From: Pontederia crassipes
Lineage: Eukaryota > Streptophyta > Magnoliopsida > Commelinales > Pontederiaceae
DNA: 64,000 bases
Assembly (NCBI GenBank): GCA_030549335.1
Contig: CM060193.1
Span: 61,161,146 to 61,225,145, forward strand
Direction of reading: 5' to 3'
Each line of letters begins with the position of its first letter. Position 1 is the first letter of the stretch. The notes below the pieces were generated by a model that saw only the letters and a list, made by a program, of their open reading frames with translations, had not been told where the DNA came from and searched no databases. Position numbers and translations under genes: made by a program. Below, piece by piece: positions 37,601 to 48,233 of the stretch.

Positions 37601-39992
37601 TTCAGCAAAAACAAGTTATCTCTCAAGCAAGCTGAACAATATTGTAAGTACCTCTTTTGCCTCTTCCATTAGCTCCTGTCCTAACTTCTTCAATAATAAT
37701 ACAGTCTTGGGAGGAGATTTCCACATCAGCATCTGTTGTTGGGTGCTCGGGTGTGTGAAAGACAAATAAGATTCTGTTACCTTTTCTCTAGTGCATGAAA
37801 ACCCATCTGTACGAACTAAAAACATCTCTGCCTTCTTTCTTGATTGAACTCTCACAACCCCGGTAGTCGAAGCACGCATGTTTTCCTCAACATAACACAT
37901 ACTACCATTGTCTGCCACCATAAAACCTTTATCCTTTTTTCTCTTATCTTCTCCAGTACTAGATAAAACCTGCCTTGTACCATTGTTTGCCATGGCATCA
38001 CTGTACTTTGGATTTCTAGAATAACCACTCATATTTGCACCAGAAGATGCAGGGTTTCTAGTCCCAAAAAGCATCTCATCTTTAACACTATTGATATTTG
38101 AAACAAAAGCCAATTCATTGTCAGTGGATTTCTTATTGGAACTTTCCAACTTCCCTTGCTCTGATAGCTCAGACTTCACAGTAGTTTCATTGCTCTGAAC
38201 TGGTGGTTCCTTTCTCTTTCCTGATATAGACAATAGTTTATTTTTCTTGTTTATAGAACTAGGATAAATCTTTTTGTTACTGAAAAAGTTATACATTTCT
38301 TTTCTTGAGAAAATATTGCAGACAGGAAACTGTGCCTTCATTGGATCACTTTCAATCTGTAAATCAGAAGATAATTCAGCATTAGTATCATGAATTTCAT
38401 GGTTTACTTCGCTATTGTCTACTGAACAAAGATCAGAAGCACTATTGTAGTTTTCCTCTTCAAATTCCATGGCACTCATTACTTGATTACCATGTCCTCC
38501 GTTAAGATTATGAACTTCTGATCTAGAATCCAGTCTAATCTGGTTTTCAGAGAATTTGACAGTCCCAAGTGATGTTGGAGGAGTTAACTCTAGTGTATCC
38601 TGAGGTTCCTCGTCCATTGCATTTCTTGCTGAATAACCTGAAGCAGACTGCTTTATCAAACGTGTTACGTACTGCCTCCATCGCGAAACCATAGCAGAAG
38701 TTCTCCCTACCCCTTCCTTACTGTGGAGATAAATTGGTCGTTTAACAGGATCTGATAACAATGAAGCAAATATCTCCACCTGTTTCATTGATGGAGCAGT
38801 CCCAGTTTCAACTGGCAAGTCTATTACCTCTATCTTTCCATGAGAAATAGCTTCATCAAGTGCAATGTTATAGTATTCATCGACCACAGTCTCTTCCCTC
38901 AGATTTACAATTGTTTTGAAACCTTTTTCCAGAAGCCAACTCAAGCCTTCCACAGTTACCTGTCCGCCACGCCAGAATGCTGCCTCAGACATTTCTGGTA
39001 TTTCGTCTTCTTTCAAGGTGAAGTAGACTGGACTCCAGTTTGCCAAGATTGTTGGACATGGACATTCGTCCCCACGCGAAAAACCAGCATCATAACAAGC
39101 ATTCTTTAGCCTCTGCATTCGCCTCCAGATCTCAGCACTCGAGTCATCAAAGCTCCTCAGATAGTTCGTAAGTGCAGCTTGTAAACTTTCACAACATTTC
39201 TTCATTTCATCTCTGAAAAGTGCAAGTGGTGGAAGTTTAACATCGACATCCCTGGTCTGAAATGAGCCCATGACAGAAGACCTGCCAGAAAGAACTTCTT
39301 CTCTCCCCCTGTTTAGCAATGCCAGCATGCGGCCAAGAACTTGGACCAACTTCTCTTCCAGCAGTGACATGACCTCAGGGGGGACATCATAGTTAATGGC
39401 ACACTCTCCAGTCTCGGGATTGCATAAGGTATCCATTATAACAGCATGCAGCTGCTCCCCAGCTCTAAAGATCCTACAGTACGCTTCGACCTCGGCAATG
39501 TCGCCGGGAACAGGACCAATCCACAGCAATTGGGACGTATCATGGGTTTCGGAGGTCTATAAATGAACATAAACGATAAATACATATATCAGAATTTAGT
39601 ACAAGCTAAAGAAATCGTTTAACTCCTCATATCCTCGAAATCTTGATATTTGAATCGCAGAGTAGTAATCGCACAAACTTCATACAACGCTACACCAATC
39701 TGCCCGGCGCCGATTAGTTCAATAACTCATCAAAGAAACTGAGAAAGAGGGATCGCCGAACCTGCGAGTCCAAACCGATCCGAGTGGAGAAGAAGCTCGA
39801 GAGCCGAGCGCGAGCGGCGACGGAGCGCGGCGGCGGCAGTCCGTCTCTCCACCAACAGCAGCGCTTCTCCCTCGTAAAGAAGGAAAGCAGGGCGACGCCG
39901 GAGGCGGCGCACCCGGAGCGGTCGCCGGAGACGGGGAGGAGGGAGCCCGGGAGCTTGTGGGGGCCGGTGGGGGCCCCGCAGGCGGCGAGCAT
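34699..39992 (-). CDS. NADK2: Plastid-type NAD kinase (NADK2 family)
   Basis: It phosphorylates NAD to NADP with ATP, supplying the chloroplast NADP pool. Eight exons: 39992-39762, 39556-37652, 37178-37057, 36984-36843, 36742-36518, 35880-35806, 35302-35201, 34902-34699, all GT-AG and in phase, 1001 residues (Arabidopsis NADK2 985). Residues 1-70 are rich in Ser, Ala and Arg with few acids, a likely plastid transit peptide. A long N-terminal region follows from [19 protein letters not shown]. It contains a phosphatase-like loop HSKEGVGR (355-362) in which the usual catalytic Cys is Ser, near where the Arabidopsis protein binds calmodulin. The middle (about 380-610) is poorly conserved and Ser/Asn-rich. 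The kinase domain carries GGDG at 766-769, an NE motif in [11 protein letters not shown], and [16 protein letters not shown]. It ends [11 protein letters not shown] as in relatives. Intact. Confidence 0.96.
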
Positions 39993-40140
39993 GAGGTCCC
40001 AATTCTTGGAAGAGGGAGGAGATGGGGGAAAATGGAGGAGACGACGGGGGAGTATGCGCTAATGCGACCGGTGGAGAATTCAATACGAGTCTTCGGGCGG
40101 GACGCCGACGTCTCCATCCACAACACGAATCGTACGCGAG

Positions 40141-40149
40141 ATTTATATA
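40141..40149 (-). promoter_or_regulatory. Candidate TATA box of NADK2
   Basis: On the minus strand ATATATAAAT lies about 150 bp upstream of the start codon, preceded by a CA dinucleotide run. This would give a leader of about 120 bases. Confidence 0.45.
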
Positions 40150-40199
40150 TGTGTGTGTGTCGAGCTTTGAGGAGGATATGGCGACTGGGACGCACTGTC

Positions 40200-41640
40200 C
40201 ATTATGTTTGGAGTGCCCCAACTACCTTTTTTTTTTTTTTTGCCTTCAAATTTTGTTTTTTTCCCTCATTAATATACAGTAATCTTTAGAATTATATAAA
40301 AATCGGAATAATAATGGTTATAAAATCAAGTAACTATGTTCACAATTCTGAGCATATATTATTAAAAGTTATTTTGGGTATCTCGATGGATGTAGAGTAT
40401 CAAAAGTTAGGTGCTTATCAACTTTCAAATTTGCATTCACAATTTATTATTATTTTGAGAAAAATGGAATGAGTGCCTAGCATTTTTAGCTCTGGGCCAA
40501 CCACCTGACGTTAGATTCAAAATTATGATTGAATTACTAATTCGGATGTCGGAGATATTTCTCCTTTTGTAAATCATTTTAACCATCAAAGATAAATTGG
40601 TAATATGGTTCGTGAATTAAACAACAAATATGATTGTAGAATCGAGTTTGATGATTCAAAAGAAAAGTAAAAGGAATACATGGTGCCCCTTCTGTGGTTG
40701 TGTTGAGAATTAGGGATTTTTCCGCTCCTGACTCGTGAAAATTTTGGGTGGAGTCAAAAGTCTTCTGAAGATTAAATTCGATCCAATTCAATCAAGTTCG
40801 AATTGGATCGGATCGAAACGGATGAACCACCTTACTATTTTATGTTTATTTAATATAAAAATATTATTTAATATTTATTTTAAATTATAAAATAAGTTTT
40901 TTAGTTATTTAAATATTATTTATGTACCTAAAATATTTTATTTAAATTTTAAATTTTTTAATTCAAATTAAGTTTAAATAAAAAAATTCAAATCATCAAA
41001 TCGACTCGAGTTGAATTTTTTTATCAAATCAAGCTCAAAATCCCGACCACCGATCCAATCCAAACTAAATTGATCCTTGATTATGTTTGGAACAACTTCA
41101 TATGCATGGTCGAGGTAAACTTTTGAATCTACTTGTTAATGTCAAAAAATAGGGAAAATGTCTTATTAATTTAATTTACCAGAACATAACGGTCTTTTTG
41201 TGCGTAATATTTTCTTTAAAACTACTGAACAATATATAAGAAAATTGTTCGTATCCGGAAAAAAGGAAAAGATGTTACAAAAAAGAATTAATTAAGTAGA
41301 AAACAAAGAAGAGCTCATGAAGGAAAATGCATCTCTGATAGCGTTTACACTGCTTGTAACATCATGTTGTTGTATGTAATGTACAACACACTTGGTGCAC
41401 CAAGGGATTCGACTACTGAAGGATCACATGGAATGACTGGATCAACTAGTCGTATAATTTAGGAAACAATATGGGGCACCAAAGTAGGATACACGAAGGT
41501 GTTACTCATCCAGACAGGAATTTGCTGGAGAACATTATTTCCAGCAGTGGCATGTACCACTCAAACTCTTGACCTGGGTGTGTAGAGGTTAGATTGGCCA
41601 AAACTGTATGGATTACTCTGGCAAGGGCAAGGCCAATGTC
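40200..41640. other. Spacer between NADK2 and the small gene
   Basis: No gene was recognised. A poly(T) run lies at 40229-40243. The stretch 40770-41060 is AT-rich with repeated AATTCGA and TCGAATT words and no clear ends. Confidence 0.5.
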
Positions 41641-41644
41641 TTCC

Positions 41645-42813
41645 TCACTTCTCTGGAGTTGAAGTCATGCTCTGGGACCGCACTCTATCAATAATCTTCT
41701 GTCTTCCCGATAGATCTTCTTCATAACCAACAACCTAAAGCTCCAAAGTTTGCATCAAAATCTCAGTCACAAAAGAATAATACACAAGGAATTACATACC
41801 TGAGATTCAGTTTGCGTCTCACTGAATACATTGTACGCACTATTATTAACAAGAAATTTAGCATGAGGCACACGTGGCAATGACCTATCACAGATGAAGT
41901 CACGGGAAACAACAGTATGTTAATGCAAGTGGAGACTCAGTCGCAGTGAGATAAAATGATGAGCAATGCAATGAACAGAAATCCCAGTTGTTCACAACAA
42001 TAGGATTCAAAAAGGCTATTAAGACTTGTTAGACATTACGAGGGTCCGGTAACTGGATAATAGTTGCACACCGATTTAAAAGCAAACTATATGTAAAGCT
42101 GCCACTAAATGAAGGAGAATCAGATTTCCTCCATCTAAATCTGTACTCCAAAATGAACGTTATGGTGAGTGAGGGTTAACTTCGACGTGCTGATGCATGC
42201 ACCACTTCTAATACTATACTTTCAGAGAAATTGGGTAAGATCCGCCGCTGGTAGATAGCCATAATCGTGATGTGTTTAACGGGAAAGCTCGAAGGCTGCT
42301 CCAACACCTGTAAGGGAATGCCAACCGTCCCTCCTTTACTACGAACACACTTCGTATATGAAACATTAAAGAAATTAGAATAAACTCACATCCTTGCCTT
42401 CCTTTGCCACAGATCTCAATGATTCGATTCAGAAATCTTGAGGCATATTATGACATAAAATTGCAATTATGTCTGCCAATGCTTTAATAGCTAACTTAAA
42501 AGCAGTTATTCAGAAACTATTATTGTACAAACTAGCACTTGCATAGGTCCAATGTAAAGGTAGATAATTAATTTTCATGAGCTAATACAAGTCAAACATC
42601 AAGAAACAAGAGTACAATGGGACTCATATTCTCATACTGCTTCACCATAGATCTCTTCAGATTCAGAAAATTTGGACATGTTCCTAAAAGTAAACTTACA
42701 GATAGTTAATGAAGTATGATTAGCATAAAGGCAAGTTACCTTGTTCTTGGACGCCGAAAGACAAGGCAAGAACGTTCGTTGTTTTGTCCAATGACAGGAT
42801 GATTAGTGTACAT
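41645..42813 (-). CDS. Small protein of unknown function, three exons
   Basis: I do not recognise the family. Exons at 42813-42740, 41884-41800 and 41734-41645 have good borders (donors AG|GTAACT and CAG|GTATGT, acceptors GATAG and TTTAG) and join in phase to give 82 residues, from MYTNHPVIGQNNER to QSMTSTPEK. The protein is hydrophilic and basic, with FRRPRTR in the first exon and no signal peptide or membrane segment. The first ATG lies directly after CACAG, so this exon could instead be an internal one whose upstream exons were displaced or destroyed by the LINE starting at about 42884. Support is the agreement of three exons in phase, not homology. Low-complexity chance is unlikely but not excluded. 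Confidence 0.4.
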
Positions 42814-42913
42814 CTGTGGTTAATAGTTAAAGGATCCTCTCTTGGCAATAGGGAGAGTTGATGAATATTAAAAATCACGAAGTTTGAACACCAAAACACA
42901 AGGGAGGAACACT

Positions 42914-43743
42914 ATGTCGAAGCCTCCCGAGCCTTCTCCGCTCTTCTCTCTCAAGTCTCAACCCCTCCCCAGCCCCCTAAACCTCCACAACGATTTCCCA
43001 CCCCTCCAACGCCCTGTTGTCACCAACCACATCACCTCCCGTCATGCCAACAAAGCTTCTTCCTTCCTGAATCCCTCACAGCTAACCTCCTGGGTGAATG
43101 TAGATCATGAACATCGACGCCCACCTCTGCACTGAATGTCCCCGCTTCAGCTCCATTAAATCCAGGTGATCGTCACTGAAGAAATGGAGATACCATGTGA
43201 GGAGGCGCGCGACCGCTGCCTCAAAAAGCGTCTATATTGCGAAAATCTGTCCCTTGACCAGCTACAGCAGGAGCTACCTGCCAGCTGGAACTTACGGAAG
43301 CCGCTAAAGATCGTTGATATGGGTAACTTCTATTCTGATTTTCCGATGAGAATGAAAAAATGCAGGTTCCAGTAGAGGCCCATGGACATTCAATGGCCAC
43401 CTCCTCAATGTCAACCTCAAGCCTTTCTTCCAACCAGGAGATGGTGTACTGTCAGTAATTCCGGTCTGGATCCAAATTCCGAGTCTAGCTTTTGAACTCA
43501 ACTCGCCTGCAGCCATCCTGCGCATTGCAAACCGTTTTGGCAATCCTATGAAACTTGATGGTGCACAAAATGGGGAGATCTGCAGAAAAGCTAAGGTTCG
43601 CATTGAATTCGATCTTTCCAAGCTGCTTAAACAAGGAATTTGGGTGAAAACGCTGAATGGAAACAGGTATTTCCAACTCATGAAGTATGAAAATGTTCAC
43701 TCATTCTATTTCCGGTGTGGTTTGGCAGGCCAGGCAAACGGCT
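42914..43743 (+). pseudogene. LINE ORF1 (DUF4283-type RNA-binding protein), frameshifted
   Basis: It opens MSKPPEPSPLFSL and is proline-rich. A DUF4283-like region follows at about 43180-43700 in shifting frames: RGPWTFNGHLLNV near 43373, VIPVWIQIPSLAFEL near 43452, and AKVRIEFDLSKLLKQGIWV near 43590. A remnant of the following CCHC knuckle (FRCGLAGQ, with the first cysteine and histidine altered) is at about 43710. At least three frame breaks make it non-functional. Confidence 0.8.
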
Positions 43744-44158
43744 GACCCCGGTGTTCTGGTCAATCCAAGCTTCCTCTACGGCCCATGGCTGCACACTACT
43801 CCCGGAGAAGAAGCACTGCATGCTCCCAAGGCCTACAACTCAGATGAGAGGCGAGCAACACCGTCCACCCCGTCACCAGATGTTTGGCAGGCCGGCTGCT
43901 GGAGGTTGGGTGGTATCTGTTGAAGAAACTTGTTTGAATAATCTCAATCGTCCTCAGACAACGGATGGCTGGGATTTTTGTCACCAGAGAGGCAACGGCT
44001 GGATCATCTTCACAGTTCCCAAGAACCCACCCACCACTCTGTGAATGTACAACGAGGACATGAATCATGTGTAGTTATTATGGATTTATTTTTAACCAGA
44101 AAAGTAATCTCTTTGATGCCACTTTAAGGTTGATCTCTTGACTGCTATAATGGTTGAG

Positions 44159-44196
44159 CTCCTGAGAAGAAGACAGATTCCCACAGCTTCGTACTG
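44159..44196 (+). repeat. Templated filler: copy of LINE zf-RVT segment
   Basis: Thirty-eight bases, CTCCTGAGAAGAAGAC... to ...GTACTG, are repeated at 45256-45293 with two mismatches. A neighbouring ATCTCTTGACTGCTATAATGG unit occurs twice, at 44133 and at 44237. Both lie exactly at the junction where the LINE lost its endonuclease and RT core. Confidence 0.8.
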
Positions 44197-44241
44197 AGAA
44201 AAAGTGTGAGCAGTTTTTTGCGCCTCTGAAACAATAATCTC

Positions 44242-45795
44242 TTGACTGCTATAATGGAAACGAATGGGATCAATGTGTGTGCTGCTGAACTGGGAACTGC
44301 TGTTGGAAAACTGCCTATCTCCTACTTGGGACTGCCTCTCACTGATCGGTTGGTTCTTTCTTGGGATTGGAATCCAGTTATCTGCAGAATGGAGCGTATG
44401 CTTGAGGGCTGGAGGGCCAGATCTCTTTCACGTGGCAGCCATTTGATCCTTCTAAATTCTGTTCTTACGGCCCTTCCTGTGTACTACACGTCTATCCTTA
44501 GTCTCCCAAGAAAGGTTGATCTCCGCCTTGACACACTTCGTCCAATCTTTTTCTGGCACGGGTCTAAGCCAGGATGCCAAGGTGCTGATTTGGTTTCCTG
44601 GTCTCATATCTGCAAGCCGAAGACTGAAAGCGGTATAGGCGTTTTGGCTCTCCAAACCTTAAATGAGGCTCTGCTTTCTAAATGGGGACTCCACATTTTT
44701 GGCCCTAATTGAGACCTTCATCTTACTATCTCTGCTTGCCATGGAGACACTGTCTTGGAACTCCAGATTTTTCCAGAAGCCTGGCACCTCCTCATTCTGG
44801 AAAGGCATCTCTCAGGTGCTCCCTCATTTGAGACCGTTCTTCAGTCCTGTTCTTGGCCAAGGAAAACTCTTCACCATCTGGTATGATGAATGGCTTCCTA
44901 CTGGGCCGCTCGCTACTCATTTCCCTCGCTTTTTCTCTTTGGCTCAAAACAAATACCACCCTTGCAGAGGTCTGGGTGGATCCTTCGGGCTTGGAGGTTG
45001 GTTGTTGGTTTCCAACCTTCATCAACTCACTCTCTGATCAGCGGTTCTCTAAGCTATTGGATTTAATGAACCTTATCCAACCTTACAAGCTGAATAACTC
45101 TGCAAATGATGGCTGGCGTCGAGGGGTGCCTTTAGCGTCAAAGAGGTATATAGAATCCTATGGGAGCCTGGTCATCCTAAGGAAGCGACATGCTCACGGA
45201 CTGCCGCCTTATATGGAGCACAAAGGTCCCTCTCAAAATCGAGCTTTTTATCAGGCTCCTGAGAAGAAGACAAATTCCCACAGCTTTGTACTGTGATCGC
45301 TGGCTTACAGGGGTGACTCCAAACTGCAAAATGTGTAATCAAAATCTGGTGGAAGATATGGATCACAACAACAACAAACAACAACAACAACAATAACAAC
45401 AACAACAAAGCCTTATCCCACTAGGTGGGGTCAGCTACATGGATCATACGACGCCATATTCGTTGATCCATGTTCATAAGATTCGACATGATTTTATGCT
45501 GGCTGTCGGGGCCTAACACAACCCTCCTCCTTTATCCGGGCTTGGGACCTATTCTTTAATTGCAAAATCTCTATGAAAGTTTGGAATAATGCCAAGATTG
45601 ACTGGATCCCTATTGGCACCACTGAGATGGGATTTTGGAATGCCTTCCGGTGGTGGAATCGGGCTCCTCTCTATGCATTATGCTGCAGAGAAATAAATGG
45701 CCTTCCAGAATGATAGATGCTATGTTGAAAATATTCTTAGTCATGTTTTTTTTCTGTATAATGAGTGGTGTCTCTGCTGATAATACTCTCATGCC
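44242..45795 (+). pseudogene. LINE reverse transcriptase C-terminus and zf-RVT region
   Basis: The frame at 44242-44712 carries LPISYLGLPL, LEGWRARSLSRGSHLILLNSVL, FFWHGS and the KWGLH motif, all typical of the thumb and post-RT region of plant L1s. After frame changes the zf-RVT pattern appears at 45190-45360 (KVPLKIELFIRLLRRRQIPT, then CKMCNQ). It resumes after the SINE-like insertion at 45549 with LFFNCKISMKVW. The RT catalytic FADD region is absent. Confidence 0.85.
45367..45548 (-). mobile_element. SINE-like insertion with (TTG)n tail
   Basis: On the minus strand the 182-bp insert runs from GTCCCAAGCCCGGATAAAGG to a GGCTTTGTTGTTGTT tail. Size, TTG-repeat tail and the conserved CCACCTAGTGGGATAAGGC segment are like plant Au-type SINEs; that family match is from memory. 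On the plus strand, removing it joins GATCAC to CTATTC and restores the zf-RVT codons DHLFFNC in frame. A clear target duplication was not found. Confidence 0.7.
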
Positions 45796-45890
45796 TCTCT
45801 TGTAAACCTGAACTTCCGTCCAAAGCTAATTCAATGCATGGTTTTGAGTGATTAACAATCTGGTTAATCATCTTTTTTCCCTCTCAAAAA

Positions 45891-48118
45891 AAATTCTTAT
45901 GCTTAAAGCTGACATGGAAAAAGACGATATAATTTCTTGGAATGCTGTTATAAATGTAATGACCTCTCATGTGTTTCCGGCTAAGTTTATAAATTGAATT
46001 TCCATCTGCATTAAATCACCTATTTTTGCTTGCACCATCAATGGAGTGGCATCTGCATACTTTAAAAGCTACAAAGGTATTCGTGATCTATCCCCATACT
46101 TGTTTCCCAGGTTTTCTCCTCTATGATTAATCAGCAAATTGCACTCGATTCTATTATACCTTTCTCAATTGGCACTTTCTCCTCGAGTCATATGCTATAT
46201 ACTGATGATTTATACGTATGGCGGCAAAAACACGAACTGCAAATGACTCATGGATGTTCCTAAACTGCTTACTAACAAAGACTTAATGTAGCTAAATCAG
46301 AACTTTATTTTCTTGTGAGGTTCATTAGAAATCGAAAATCTATTGTGTTCTAGGAACCAAGGCTGGAAATCTTCCTTTCAATTATCTCGGCATGCCCATT
46401 TCATATAAATTTATCCCTGCTAAGAACCAGTCTTGCCTAATAGATAGCATATCTTCTAGGATCGCAGGATGGAAAGGTAAATTACTTAATCAAGCAGGAA
46501 AGGCTACATTGATTAATTCAATTCTGAACTCCATGCATGTAGCCCTGCATGTTCTTAGGTCGCTAGAGAAACTCTCCCACTCCTCTTTATGGCACTCGGG
46601 CACGAAGGGTAAAGGGATACACCTTATTAATTGGAATGCCGTGCAACTACTTGAAAATGAGGGAGGCCTAGGTATAAAAAGTCTAATGTTTATTCGGCAC
46701 TCTTTACTGACTAAACGAATTCAGAACCTGTTAAACAACAAACAAACAACTTGGAATAGGCTTGTAACTAACAAATATGGGGCTTTACACACCTGGGGAG
46801 GAGTAAACCAGCGTCATCGTACTGCTTGGAGTCGGAAAATAATTCTGAATTCATTGCATGACACTAGACTTGGCTTCATGAAACTAATTGGTAATGGCTG
46901 CTCAACAAACTACAGCCGAGTTTTTTATAAAGTTAATGACTTTGCTTTGTATCATGAATGGAACTGTGACTTGTTGCATGATTTATTTGGTCCTTTGCTG
47001 GTTTCTTGTATTCTTTCAAATTTTTTGCCTTTGCCGGTCTGTGATGACACGTGGACATGGTTAAACAGCACTCATGGCTTGGAAAATGCAAGCTCAGTCT
47101 ATAAGTTCATTAGCTGCCGCTTCTTACCACTGCCGCAATCTGGATGGCCCTTGTGGCAATACATGTGGAAGTTTCATGTTCCCCCCAAGATTCATTACTT
47201 TCTTTGGAAGCTGACCCACAAATGCTTACCTACATTGGATATTATTTGCCATCTTAACGCTGTTGTTAATCCATCCTGTATTCTATGTTGGACTAGCTTG
47301 GAAACAAATTCCCATGTGTTCTTTAACCACCCTATTGCACTATAGTTGTGGGCACGTTTTCAATCTAAGGACAACTTTACCTTTAAGCTCATTGACTCCT
47401 AGGACGTTGGGACCTGGTTAAATGAGGGTACCAGTTTGGACTGTATCTCAAGGATAAAATTCTCTCTTTTCTCTTTCTGTCTATGAGGTCTATGGGGCAT
47501 GAGAAATGATATGCATTTTTGCTGAAAATGGGCAACCATTCCAGTGGTTTTTGAAAAGGTGGTCGCCAGGTATAATGCGTATGCTGGAATCCACACTCCT
47601 GAGACCAACATCTCCCAAGACCCCACGGCTGGGTTAAAATCAACTCAGACAGTTCCCTATTAAAGGGATTTGGAACAGAGGGAGCAGAATTTCTGCTGAG
47701 ATTTTCTGATGGTTCCTTTATTGCTGCAGGGGCGCTTAGAAGAGAAGTAGAGTCAATCATCGAGCTAGAGACATGGGGACTCCTTGCCGGAATCAGAAAA
47801 GGCTGACAATTGGGCTTCGGACAATTTTGTATTGAGACTGACTCTGAAGCGTTGCTGCACATCGTCCTGAAGAGCAAAGAGCAAACCTTGCCCATGGCAC
47901 ATCCAAAATCTATTGCTGGACATACGGTCTTACTATCCAAATTTCGTACTTGGAATCTGAAACATGTATAACATCAAACAAATTAAGCTGCATATTATCT
48001 TTCTAATTTTCGTCGTTCGACATTTTTTGGGAAGGGACCCCCCATCCAGGGCTCCTTCAGCTTTTGTATCAAGACATTTCCACCTATTTTAATAGATGGC
48101 TCTCGCTTTTACTTTAAA
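45891..48118 (+). mobile_element. Second LINE, 5'-truncated: RT, zf-RVT and RNase H remnants
   Basis: RT starts abruptly at about 45905 (DMEK, ISWNAVIN), with SPYLFPRFSPLM near 46100 and YTDD near 46200 in place of the usual YADD/FADD box. The long frame 46392-47345 covers LPFNYLGMPIS, AGWKGKLLNQAGKATLINSIL, GGLGIKSL and a zf-RVT region (KFHVPPKIHYFLWKLTHKCLPT, CILCW). An RNase H-like end follows at about 47650-47960 (ETDSEALL). The 3' end is near TTTAAAAAA at 48118. Several stops make it non-autonomous. It abuts the A-tail of the first LINE. Confidence 0.85.
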
Positions 48119-48233
48119 AAAGATGCTAAAGCTTATAGATAGGAACACACATGATAAAAGGATACATTTTGGTCACACTCGGAGATCCCAACTGACTTCA
48201 AATCCTGAATCTGAATGAGGAAAGTCGAAATAA

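Larger units (their letters stand above)
42884..45890 (+). mobile_element. LINE (L1-type non-LTR retrotransposon), internally deleted
   Basis: ORF1 of the plant L1 type is followed, after only about 190 bp, by the C-terminal part of the reverse transcriptase and the zf-RVT region. The endonuclease and the catalytic part of RT are missing, a loss of roughly 3 kb compared with complete plant LINEs. The 3' end is placed at the A-run in CCCTCTCAAAAAAAA at 45890. A SINE-like insertion lies at 45367-45548. Confidence 0.85.

Noticed and set aside
39719..40221. Alternative Pro/Ser/Arg-rich frames over NADK2 exon 1
   Set aside because: Only the frame starting at 39992 ends in GLDSQ at a good donor and continues in phase into exon 2.
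47389..47940. 183-codon minus-strand open frame
   Set aside because: Antisense to the RNase H end of the second LINE, whose sense-strand motifs are recognisable.
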